Shown here in pieces: positions 43,901 through 50,610 of a DNA stretch of 64,000 nucleotides (the first letter of the stretch is position 1; each line of letters opens with the position of its first letter). Under the pieces are notes generated by a model. It was not told the origin of the DNA. It saw only the letters and a program-made list of their open reading frames with translations, and did not search any database. The DNA comes from Clostridium collagenovorans DSM 3089 (GTDB lineage: Bacteria; Bacillota; Clostridia; Clostridiales; Clostridiaceae), in assembly GCF_900130005.1 (NCBI RefSeq), contig NZ_FQXP01000004.1, forward strand, positions 12,703 to 76,702, in the 5' to 3' direction. The position numbers and the translations under genes are program-made.

Positions 43901-44885
43901 TGGAGTAGTAAAAAATAAACCTGTTATCATAAATAAAAAAGATTATACAACTGATGATAATGGTGAGATAAACTTAGAAAAGAAAACAATAAATGGTGAT
44001 GTATTAGAAATTTATATTGGAGAAAGAGATGAAGAAAAAGGTGGTATATTAATAGTACCACTTAACTTTAAAATAACTCTAGAAAATACTAAAAAGATAT
44101 TACCACAGCTTGAATATAAAGAAAATAAAAATGAAGTAACTTTAAAATTCTTTAGTAATGAAGGAGTTTTAAAAAATCAACTTGTAATGATAAATGGAGA
44201 TAAGTATAAAACAGATGATAATGGTGAAATAACATTACAACAAAAAAACTTAAAGGATAGGACTTTAAAAATAGCATTGAGTGATGAAAAAATAATACTA
44301 ACTAACTTTGATGTTAAGTTACAAAGTATTAAGGAAGAAGCAAAGGATGATAGTATAAAAGAGGAAGATTTGAATGAGAATAATACTAAAAACGAATCTT
44401 CCAAGGAAGAAGTTAATAATAGTGTAAGTTCTATTGAAAATAAAAAAGAAGAATCTAATAACAGTGTATCAGAATCTATTGAAAATAATGTTTCAAAGGA
44501 TGAATTTATTACTGTAAAAGAAGAAAGTTCTTTACAAAATAATAGGGATAAAAATCCTATATATAATCAACTTTTAAGTATAGGGGAAATAACTACTGCA
44601 AATAAAATAGAAAATAAAACATCAAATGAAGTAAACAAATGGACGGATATAACTACTTCTAAAAAAGATGAAAATGATACTGAAAGTAAGAAAATCGAAG
44701 AGGAAACTAAAGAGAATAAAAGTGAAATTAAAAAAGAAAACACATCAGAAAAGAAAAAGGAAGATAAAAATGAAAGTGAATTAATAGCTAAAAACACTGA
44801 TAAAATAAAAATTATAGCAGTTATAGTAGCATTTTTAATAATAGTAGCTGGAGTTTTAATAGTAAGGAAAAAAAAGTATAACTAA
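40944..44885 (+). CDS. B12-regulated, membrane-anchored protein with intrinsic-factor/transcobalamin-like domains
   Basis: 1313 residues. Signal peptide MKKKFKLMSIFLVFLFLVNF with AMA near residue 28. Residues ~30-300 and ~480-770 are helical repeats of the terpenoid-cyclase/prenyltransferase alpha-toroid type. Between them (302-476) are two bacterial Ig (Big2-like) modules (ISINNDKILPLKEGVATIEV). An Ig-like module (770-848) precedes a DUF4430 domain (850-957: VGDGIENILDLLKL ... NYGWCYALV), the fold of the transcobalamin beta domain. Two tandem repeats (965-1051 and 1052-1130; KLEYRINDDKI / QLEYKENKNEV) precede a Glu/Lys/Ser-rich stalk, a membrane helix (1287-1306) and RKKKYN. There is no LPXTG. 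TTG start after AGGGGG. The riboswitch in front makes cobalamin or corrinoid capture the natural inference. Confidence 0.8.
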   Translation: MKKKFKLMSIFLVFLFLVNFMTPINAMAFEGEEEALLKEINEIRAEISNNSDVDYLRYLTFRALDEPIDINNLYLGDTKRPLVYCQNIIKLFAAKADFTKEENSIYVNELKESLGEKGFILDKAAEAMRVDLDLKGTSLGIIALNMVKEDYDKDLAFRVLCKYIDKESDGTDSNSIQSLCLSLIALKAFDNGDEYINKVKEKLQYCNTEGKITGEYCDDFGCESEQEIFYNSLMIQALVALGEDPTSEEWTDEGKNLLDGLRDFEVRNESEKISKLAALVDYYNFKYKSKPSMYFQEYKTVYPKSIKFNEERIKCKIGKETELDFQVYDNNGDLMALKDVVLKSSDEGIISINNDKILPLKEGVATIEVSLKDHGNIKTSIEVEAYSPKVSTIEIKVNEEELPLKVKDNTTLSILTLDEDGDEVKDSKVIFESDNEKVAIVNEGGVVFGKNEGFVNIKAYVKDNESVSTSIKIQVTKSLGLDEITKDQEALVKKQIDDLLLHYKEQVSVEGIASLALSKFSVDKKIYISRNLATCYDYAKALFALKGSNGDFTNYNGRNLLEELASSQVKEGEDKGLFIKNYLDKTNLAYQSYAVLALDLCGCKYDKDAALEGIIKLYKNGKYNVNSFSDAESKAVFITMLAGCKRTKEIDKITKEIVTEFKNDFNNNVALNSRMEPRAISMVIEALVANNISPMGKSFTNKEGKNLVDNLLKYRSTKLKYEEKIGGFTNGKGEVTYDESTSYGFTALTELYTKKSIFGVKSSLEMEEEDPPVITIEGIKNNELYRDDVNVKITSTKGNNWTATLNDKPFKGEEISHSGIYTLVVQAIDENGNKSSETLKFIIDKNPKSNIRVRIEGRDKILLNEDVMVGDGIENILDLLKLSVGCDGVEGKSKGDSGYFVTSILGTVQGDNYGWCYALVKDNTINMPMVSMDNFKELKDKDGNMQYDELIFFIADYIDANIITKLPKLEYRINDDKINLKLSTSDGVVKNKPVIINKKDYTTDDNGEINLEKKTINGDVLEIYIGERDEEKGGILIVPLNFKITLENTKKILPQLEYKENKNEVTLKFFSNEGVLKNQLVMINGDKYKTDDNGEITLQQKNLKDRTLKIALSDEKIILTNFDVKLQSIKEEAKDDSIKEEDLNENNTKNESSKEEVNNSVSSIENKKEESNNSVSESIENNVSKDEFITVKEESSLQNNRDKNPIYNQLLSIGEITTANKIENKTSNEVNKWTDITTSKKDENDTESKKIEEETKENKSEIKKENTSEKKKEDKNESELIAKNTDKIKIIAVIVAFLIIVAGVLIVRKKKYN

Positions 44886-44894
44886 AGTTAAGTG

Positions 44895-44930
44895 AGCATT
44901 TACCATAGGTAAATGCTTATTTTTATTTTG
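44895..44930 (+). terminator. Terminator after the B12-regulated gene
   Basis: Perfect stem AGCATTTACC (44895-44904) / GGTAAATGCT (44908-44917) with a long T-rich tail. The riboswitch unit is therefore monocistronic. Confidence 0.9.
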
Positions 44931-45112
44931 TGTAATATAGATAGGTGATATAATTGTTATTGAGTTATTAAATACTGACTTTTTCATAAAAAATATTAAT
45001 TATTTCAATACACTTTCCTTTAATTCTTTTAGCAATCAAGGTTTTAGAATATTCTACACGTATTATATTGACAAGAAGCTTTTTAATATAGCAATAAAGG
45101 AGGAGTATAAAC

Positions 45113-45712
45113 ATGAATTACTTAATCAAAAGTGTTTCAACGAAAGAAGAACTTGAGGAAGCTTTTAATTTATTTAAAAGGATTTTTATAGGTATGCCTG
45201 TGGTTGATAATCCAGAATATTCTTTTGAAAAATGGCAAGAGCGTATGAAAGATTACGGTGATTTGATGCTCTACGCAAGTATAGACAATCAAGTAATAGG
45301 TATTGTTTTTGGTAGAGTTAATGATAACTATAGTATTACAATGGGACCGGTGGCTGTGCATGAAGATTATAGAGGACTTGGAATAGCAAAAGAGATGGTT
45401 CCTCTACTTGAAGAACGAGCAGTTCAGCATGGAATTCATACTATTAATCTTGGTGCCGTTGAATCTGCAGAAAGGTTTTATAGCAAGCTAGGATATATAG
45501 GTTCATTATTAATACAGTCTCAAAGCCATAGAATAGAACAATTACTTTCATTAAATAATAATAGATATAAAGTTAAATTTACAAATATATATGAGGGCAA
45601 GGTTAATCAAGTATGCTTACAATTAAGGGAGCCAGATAGAGAGTTGCAGAAAGAATATGAGAAAACTTTTTTAGGGTGCTATACACAGATGATATATTCT
45701 AAAAATATTTAG
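45113..45712 (+). CDS. GNAT-family N-acetyltransferase
   Basis: 199 residues. The acetyl-CoA loop is clear: MGPVAVHEDYRGLGIAKEMV, the R-G-x-G-x-A form. It is followed by a helix and INLGAVESAERFYSKLGY, the standard N/E...F-Y-x-x-x-G-F end. A C-terminal extension of about 55 residues is unassigned. The substrate is unknown. AAAGGAGGAG precedes the ATG. A single gene between the B12 unit and bioY. Confidence 0.85.
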   Translation: MNYLIKSVSTKEELEEAFNLFKRIFIGMPVVDNPEYSFEKWQERMKDYGDLMLYASIDNQVIGIVFGRVNDNYSITMGPVAVHEDYRGLGIAKEMVPLLEERAVQHGIHTINLGAVESAERFYSKLGYIGSLLIQSQSHRIEQLLSLNNNRYKVKFTNIYEGKVNQVCLQLREPDRELQKEYEKTFLGCYTQMIYSKNI

Positions 45713-45746
45713 ACTAAATAATAAAATATTTAAATTATAAATTTTA

Positions 45747-45776
45747 TTGACAACAATTAAAAATATAATATATAAT
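45747..45776 (+). promoter_or_regulatory. bioY promoter
   Basis: TTGACA (45747-45752) and TATAAT (45771-45776), both perfect, separated by 18 bases. The BirA operator begins four bases after the -10. Confidence 0.85.
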
Positions 45777-45780
45777 TCAA

Positions 45781-45812
45781 TTGTAAACTATAAAAATTAA
45801 TTGGGTTTACAA
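45781..45812 (+). promoter_or_regulatory. BirA (biotin repressor) operator
   Basis: TTGTAAAC (45781-45788), 16 bases, GTTTACAA (45805-45812): a perfect 8-base inverted repeat of the spacing and sequence known for bifunctional BirA in Firmicutes. It covers the transcription start of bioY, so biotin-loaded BirA would block it. Confidence 0.95.
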
Positions 45813-45826
45813 AAGGAGTTGTTATT

Positions 45827-46360
45827 ATGAAATTATCAACTAAGGATATAGTTATAAGTGGATTATTTGCAGCTATTACAGCTGTTTTAGCTCAGATTAC
45901 AATACCTTTTCCAGGGGTTCCATTTACAATGCAAGTTTTTGCTGTAACTTTATCAGGGGTAGTACTTGGAGCTAAAAGAGGATTTTTATCACAGATTATA
46001 TATGTATTATTAGGAGCAATAGGATTACCGGTTTTCGCTGGATTTAGTGGTGGTTTACCTATAATAGTAGGACCAACGGGAGGATTTATAATTACCTTTC
46101 CTATTATGGCACTTATTGTTGGATATGTTTCTTATAAATTTAAGGATATTAAGTATATTATGTCTACAATGCTAATTGCTATCATTATTAACTATACAGT
46201 AGGGGCAGCACAATATGCTTTGGTTGCTAATGTAGGATTTTTAAAAGCTCTGACTATATGTTGTTTACCTTTTGTAGTTGTAGATTTAATAAAAATTAGC
46301 TTAGCTACAGTTATAGGGTGTAATGTGAAAAAGAGAGTGAATTTATGTGTAATGAGATAA
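45827..46360 (+). CDS. bioY: Biotin ECF transporter S component
   Basis: 177 residues, six helices. Family hallmarks are TIPFPGVPFTMQVFAVTLSG and GLPVFAGFSGGLPIIVGPTG, followed by GGFIITFPIMALIVGY. It binds biotin in the membrane and works with a shared EcfAA'T module. A BirA operator and AAAGGAGTTG ribosome binding site precede it. The end overlaps the DUF1284 gene by 16 bases, so the two are co-translated. Confidence 0.95.
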   Translation: MKLSTKDIVISGLFAAITAVLAQITIPFPGVPFTMQVFAVTLSGVVLGAKRGFLSQIIYVLLGAIGLPVFAGFSGGLPIIVGPTGGFIITFPIMALIVGYVSYKFKDIKYIMSTMLIAIIINYTVGAAQYALVANVGFLKALTICCLPFVVVDLIKISLATVIGCNVKKRVNLCVMR

Positions 46361-46746
46361 TAAAACTTAGACCACATCATATGCTTTGCATGAAGGCATA
46401 TGAAGGTAAAGGCTATAGTGAAGAATTTAATAACAACATGGAAATGACAATTAAAGCTCTAAGTAAAAATCCTAATCAAAAAATTAAGATAGTATCTTCT
46501 TTAGACAATATTTGTTCTAAATGCCCTAATAATATTGAAGGAAAAAGTTGTACAAGTCAAGCTCATATAGAAGAGCTTGATAGAAGAGTAGTTGAGAACT
46601 TTAATATAAATGAAGGGGAATATATTTATAGTGAAATAGCTAAAGAAATTTATGAAAATATGAATGAAGAGAAATTTGATGATATATGCAAGGATTGCGG
46701 ATGGTATAATATTACCAACTGTAAAAGATTTCTATGTAGTAGATAA
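46345..46746 (+). CDS. DUF1284 protein, possible metal or Fe-S binding
   Basis: 133 residues. The start LRPHHMLCMKAYEGKGYSEE is the DUF1284 signature. Cysteines form CSKCPNN, SCTSQ and CKDCGWYNITNCKRFLC, suggesting a metal or iron-sulfur site. No enzymatic role is established for the family. The gene begins inside the last codons of bioY, which puts it under BirA control and hints at a link to biotin supply. Biotin synthase itself uses Fe-S clusters, but this is not evidence of a joint role. Confidence 0.85.
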   Translation: MCNEIIKLRPHHMLCMKAYEGKGYSEEFNNNMEMTIKALSKNPNQKIKIVSSLDNICSKCPNNIEGKSCTSQAHIEELDRRVVENFNINEGEYIYSEIAKEIYENMNEEKFDDICKDCGWYNITNCKRFLCSR

Positions 46747-46766
46747 TTCAAATATACAAAAAAAAG

Positions 46767-46832
46767 AGTAACTTTACCATTTTATAATTTTAGGTAATGC
46801 TAGAATTATAAGTGGTAAAGTTACTTTGTTTT
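46767..46832. terminator. Long bidirectional hairpin terminator
   Basis: AGTAACTTTACCATTTTATA pairs with TATAAGTGGTAAAGTTACT (to 46825), about 25 base pairs with one or two mismatches, and T runs on both strands. It lies between the DUF1284 gene (+) and the NapH-like gene (-). Confidence 0.9.
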
Positions 46833-46889
46833 ATAAAGTTTAAATTTAAAATAAGAATAAAGGGTATGGGGATTAACTTATTTTATAAC

Positions 46890-47480
46890 TTAAGAAGTTG
46901 GTTTCTTTACACTAGACTTTAGTTTACATATTCCTTGAGTCATAGTGCCCATTGGACAATAAATACACCAAGAACGAGGTTTAAATAAAATCGCGGTTAC
47001 GATACCTAAAATTGTAGAGGTTACCATAACACTGAAGAACCCAAAGGCAAATTGAGCAACCCAGGGAGTAACTCCAGAAATCTCTGCAACATGCCAAGGA
47101 AGTCTAAAGGTCCAAAGTACTGTAATAACTTCTTTTAAAGTATTACTTCCTTTAAATACAAGGTAGGTATTAAAAATCATATTTCCAAACATGGTCATAA
47201 AGAAAATTAAGAAACCATACCTAAAATATTTTGATTTAAGAAATTTGGGCATAGGTTTGTTTCTTGAAAGCTTAAGATCTTTTCCTATAATGGTTAATAA
47301 CTGACCTCTTCCACAGTATTTATTACAATAAACTTTACCACCACCAAAAATAGAAATAAGTAGTGGAATCAAGAAACATAACATTCCAAGCCAAGCGAAT
47401 AATATATTAAATAACCCTAGAAATAAGTAAAGTGTAGACACTATCCACATATAATCCCAAGGACTTTTCTTTTTTTTCAT
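46890..47480 (-). CDS. NapH/YccM-like membrane iron-sulfur protein
   Basis: 196 residues, about five hydrophobic helices. Two cysteine clusters, KVYCNKYCGRGQ and WCIYCPMGTMTQGIC, are placed as in NapH/CcoG-type integral membrane ferredoxins, probably holding [4Fe-4S] clusters. Such proteins move electrons between quinols and soluble partners. It is the second gene after a small ferredoxin gene on the same strand, 86 bases apart, so the ferredoxin is the probable partner. GGAGG precedes the ATG. Confidence 0.85.
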   Translation of the reverse strand: MKKKKSPWDYMWIVSTLYLFLGLFNILFAWLGMLCFLIPLLISIFGGGKVYCNKYCGRGQLLTIIGKDLKLSRNKPMPKFLKSKYFRYGFLIFFMTMFGNMIFNTYLVFKGSNTLKEVITVLWTFRLPWHVAEISGVTPWVAQFAFGFFSVMVTSTILGIVTAILFKPRSWCIYCPMGTMTQGICKLKSSVKKPTS

Positions 47481-47566
47481 ATATAACCTCCAAATTTTAA
47501 TATAAAATATACATAGTTAAGTTTAAATATTTAAATATATGAAAACTTAAATGTACATAAGTTGAA

Positions 47567-47770
47567 TTATTTTTCTAATATTTCTATTATGGATGCAGGA
47601 CACTCTTTGGCACATTTACCGCAGCCAACGCATTTAGAAGTATCAACTATTGCATTTATACCTCTATCTATTGTTATGGCATTAAAGGGGCATACCTTTA
47701 CACAACAACCACAGGCAACGCAATAAGAAAGGTCTACTGAGGCACTTCGCTTTATTGCTTTATTTAACAT
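47567..47770 (-). CDS. 2[4Fe-4S] ferredoxin-type protein
   Basis: 67 residues. Two classic motifs, CVACGCCVKVCPF and CVGCGKCAKECPA (C-x2-C-x2-C-x3-C-P), each ligate a [4Fe-4S] cluster together with the other half. The protein is an electron carrier. AAGGAGTGAC precedes the ATG. It lies in front of the NapH-like gene and diverges from a Crp/Fnr-type regulator across a shared dyad, which suggests redox control. Confidence 0.93.
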   Translation of the reverse strand: MLNKAIKRSASVDLSYCVACGCCVKVCPFNAITIDRGINAIVDTSKCVGCGKCAKECPASIIEILEK

Positions 47771-47876
47771 AATTAGTCACTCCTTATAATAATGTTTATA
47801 TCAGAGAATAATAAACTAGGTTTATGTATTCTTAGGTTTTCTATAGTTAGTAGTATATATAATAAGGGAAAAAAAG

Positions 47877-47895
47877 TATGTGACTTAATCACATA
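47877..47895. promoter_or_regulatory. Crp/Fnr-type operator between divergent genes
   Basis: TATGTGACTTAATCACATA is a 19-base inverted repeat with TGTGA / TCACA half-sites separated by five bases. It lies about 100 bases before each of the two divergent genes, the ferredoxin and the regulator, and probably controls both. Confidence 0.8.
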
Positions 47896-47994
47896 AAGTT
47901 ATAGAACATTAAAAACCATATAAGAGATGTAGTATTTAAAATTTTATATTATAATAAATTATAAGAAAGTTTTACAATTAAGGTAGGTGATGTA

Positions 47995-48624
47995 ATGGAA
48001 CGAATTAAATCTTTATATAGAGAATATCCTATATTACAAAAATTAAATGTAAAGAGTAATGGAGTATTACAGGAAAAATTGATTTTAAGGAAGGTTTCTT
48101 CACAGGAGTATTTAAAAACAGCAGATAGTCCTTGTATGGGAATACCATTTATTATAAAGGGGCAGGTTAGAATTTTTAGGATTAACCAAAAGGGGGAGGA
48201 AACTAATTTATATAATATAGGTAAGGGTGAATTGTGTCATGAAACTTTAAGTTGTATTATACAGTGTATACCACTGAATATTTTTGCTCAAGCAACTCAA
48301 GATTCAGAGCTATTTATGGTGCCTATGGATATCTTTGATAAGCTTTTTTTACAGGATGTTGAGTTTTTAAAATATCTGTATATGAGTTTACACAATAAGT
48401 TTAAATTAATAGTAGATTCTAAGGAAGAAATAATACACGAGTCAATTGAAGAAAGACTTATAAAAAATTTAAAAACTAAAAATTCAAAGATAATTTATGC
48501 AACTCATGAGGAATTGTCATTAGAAATAGGTACATCAAGAGAGGTTGTAAGTAGAAAGTTAAAGAGCTTAGAAAAGGAAGGTAAATTAAAGTTAAGTAGA
48601 GGAAAAATAGAAGTTTTAACATAA
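47995..48624 (+). CDS. Crp/Fnr-family regulator with four cysteines
   Basis: 209 residues. Residues 20-130 form the cyclic-nucleotide-type beta roll (GQVRIFRINQKGEETNLYNIGKGE), and residues 150-205 the winged helix (ATHEELSLEIGTSREVVSRK). C47, C81, C87 and C91 are placed where a redox cluster could bind, in a pattern reminiscent of Fnr but not identical to it. No cAMP pocket is evident. It probably senses redox state and controls the ferredoxin/NapH-like pair through the dyad at 47877-47895, as well as itself. AAGGTAGGTGATGTA precedes the ATG; its TAA is inside the terminator stem. Confidence 0.88.
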   Translation: MERIKSLYREYPILQKLNVKSNGVLQEKLILRKVSSQEYLKTADSPCMGIPFIIKGQVRIFRINQKGEETNLYNIGKGELCHETLSCIIQCIPLNIFAQATQDSELFMVPMDIFDKLFLQDVEFLKYLYMSLHNKFKLIVDSKEEIIHESIEERLIKNLKTKNSKIIYATHEELSLEIGTSREVVSRKLKSLEKEGKLKLSRGKIEVLT

Positions 48625-48660
48625 GAGATTAGGTTTCATACTTAAATCTCTTATTTTTTA
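48622..48660 (+). terminator. Terminator after the Crp/Fnr-type gene
   Basis: TAAGAGATT (48622-48630) / AATCTCTTA (48645-48653), then TTTTTTA. The 5' arm starts at the stop codon. Confidence 0.85.
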
Positions 48661-48743
48661 TATATGTTTAGAATTTAGGAATCAATTCATTTAAGGTACT
48701 TGAAACATATTAAAGAAAAAAATGATATAAGGGAGTGATAAAG

Positions 48744-49631
48744 ATGGAAGCAATTAAAGTGAAGGATTTAACGAAAAAGTATGGAAGTAGCAGAGGTATT
48801 ACTGATGTAAATTTGTCAGTAGAGGAAGGTGAAATTTTTGGGTTTATTGGTCCTAATGGTGCAGGAAAATCTACTACTATAAAAACCTTATTAAATTTTA
48901 TCTTTCCAAGTTCAGGACATGGAGAAATTTTAGGCTATGATATTGTAGGGCAAAGTAGTGAAATAAAAAAGAATGTAACCTATGTACCAAGTGATGTAAG
49001 GTATTATAGCGAATCTAAGGTTAAGGATATAATCAAGTATGCTGAGTCTTTTTTTAATAATGTGGATAAAAAGTATGTAGAAGAAATATGTAATGAATTG
49101 GAAATAGAGATGGATAAAAAGATGGGTGAGCTAAGTCTTGGAAATAAGAAAAAGGTTGCTATAGTACAAGCTTTAATAAGTAAACCTAAAGTTATAATTT
49201 TAGATGAGCCTACCAATGGTTTAGATCCACTAGTACAGCAAAAGCTTTTTAAAATACTACTAAGAGAAAGAGAAAAAGGTACTACCATATTTCTATCTTC
49301 TCACAATTTAGTTGAAGTTGAGAATTTTTGTGATAGAGTTGCTATAATCAAGGATGGAAAAATTGTAGATATAATTACCTTAAGTGAGGTACGTAAAAAT
49401 CTAGGAAAGAGAATAACTATTGAAAGTAAGGAAATAAACAAAGAGAAAGTAAGATTAATAAGCAGAGAAATATTAAAAGAGGATGAGAAGGAGATAGTTT
49501 TTATATATGATAAAGACATTAATGAATTGATAGAATTCTTATTTAAATTTAAGGTTGATAGGTTGCTTATTGAAGAAATAAGACTAGAAGATTCCTTCTT
49601 AGATTATTATAAAAGTGGAGAGGTGAAATAA
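48744..49631 (+). CDS. ABC exporter ATPase subunit
   Basis: 295 residues from the ATG at 48744, favoured by GGGAG eight bases in front over a GTG at 48735. Walker A GPNGAGKST, signature LSLGNKKKVA (the S-G-G is altered to S-L-G-N, common in this subgroup), Walker B VIILDEPTNGLD, and the switch His in LSSHN. The C-terminal third is of the ABC-2 exporter (CcmA/DrrA) type. It is followed one base later by its membrane partner. The substrate is unknown. Confidence 0.93.
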   Translation: MEAIKVKDLTKKYGSSRGITDVNLSVEEGEIFGFIGPNGAGKSTTIKTLLNFIFPSSGHGEILGYDIVGQSSEIKKNVTYVPSDVRYYSESKVKDIIKYAESFFNNVDKKYVEEICNELEIEMDKKMGELSLGNKKKVAIVQALISKPKVIILDEPTNGLDPLVQQKLFKILLREREKGTTIFLSSHNLVEVENFCDRVAIIKDGKIVDIITLSEVRKNLGKRITIESKEINKEKVRLISREILKEDEKEIVFIYDKDINELIEFLFKFKVDRLLIEEIRLEDSFLDYYKSGEVK

Positions 49632-49632
49632 G

Positions 49633-50445
49633 ATGAATATCTTTAAGTTTGAATTTAGAAGAGGCTTAAAAACTATGGTTTATTGGACTGTATCTACAGT
49701 ATCTATAATTGCTATGTTCATGGCACTTTTTCCAAGTATGAGTGGAATGAAAGATATAATATCTACGGAAATAAATAGCATACCACCAGCACTTTTAGAG
49801 GCATTAAACTTCTCAGAAGCTGTTGATTTCAGCAATATATTTGATTATTCAGCTTATTGTTTTCAGTATATTGCAATGGCATTTGCTATGTATGGAGGAA
49901 TATTAGGTGTTAGCTCCCTTATAAGAGAAGAAGGAGAAGGAACTATAGAATTTTTATATTCAAAGCCAGTATCAAGAGAAAAGATATTATGGAGTAAGGT
50001 TTTTTCCTCTACAATACTATTTTTAATATATTCAGTTTTTGTTTCTCTTACAACTATATTAATGAGTATGGTAGTAAAAAATGAGGGTATAGAGATATCT
50101 GAACTATTAAGAAATATGGGAAATATATTTTTAGGTATCACTTTACTTGGATATATATTTATGGCCATTGGAGTAATAATATCTTCAGCTTTGAAAAAGG
50201 AAAAGGGAGCTACATCTATGATAGTTGGATTATTCTTTTCAACTTATATAATAGGTATAGCTTCTAAACTTAAAGAAAGTTTAGATTGGATGAAATATAT
50301 ATCTCCATATGAATGGGTTGTACCAGCTAATATAATTAAGGATGGCATAGAAGGAAAATTCATTATTATAGGAGTTGTAATAATTATAATTTCACTTCTT
50401 ATAGCTAACTATGTATATAAGAAAAAGGATTTAAATATCAACTAA
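49633..50445 (+). CDS. ABC-2 type exporter permease
   Basis: 270 residues, six hydrophobic helices. The first reads VYWTVSTVSIIAMFMALF, followed by an extracellular loop, then MYGGILGVSSLIREEGEGTI, in which the cytoplasmic EEGEGTIEFLYSKPVSR segment is the coupling element typical of ABC-2 (YhaP/NatB-like) permeases. It forms a two-gene operon with the ATPase. Function could be drug, peptide or lipid export. Confidence 0.9.
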   Translation: MNIFKFEFRRGLKTMVYWTVSTVSIIAMFMALFPSMSGMKDIISTEINSIPPALLEALNFSEAVDFSNIFDYSAYCFQYIAMAFAMYGGILGVSSLIREEGEGTIEFLYSKPVSREKILWSKVFSSTILFLIYSVFVSLTTILMSMVVKNEGIEISELLRNMGNIFLGITLLGYIFMAIGVIISSALKKEKGATSMIVGLFFSTYIIGIASKLKESLDWMKYISPYEWVVPANIIKDGIEGKFIIIGVVIIIISLLIANYVYKKKDLNIN

Positions 50446-50610
50446 GAATAATAGAAGCTTAAATAAAAAATATATATTAGAATAAATTTTATTACTAATA
50501 TTTAGAACTCTGTTTGCTTATTTAATAAAAGATAAATTTATCTTTTAATCATTTTTAAAAATCACACTTAATAGTATATTATATAGTATTCTAATTAAGG
50601 AATGAGAGAT

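Noticed and set aside
42719..44797. Several minus-strand frames within the B12-regulated gene
   Set aside because: Hydrophobic Leu/Ser-rich translations are the usual shadow of Lys/Glu/Asn-rich coding sequence.
48735..48743. GTG at 48735 as start of the ABC ATPase
   Set aside because: It lies on the GGGAG ribosome binding site; the ATG at 48744 is correctly spaced.
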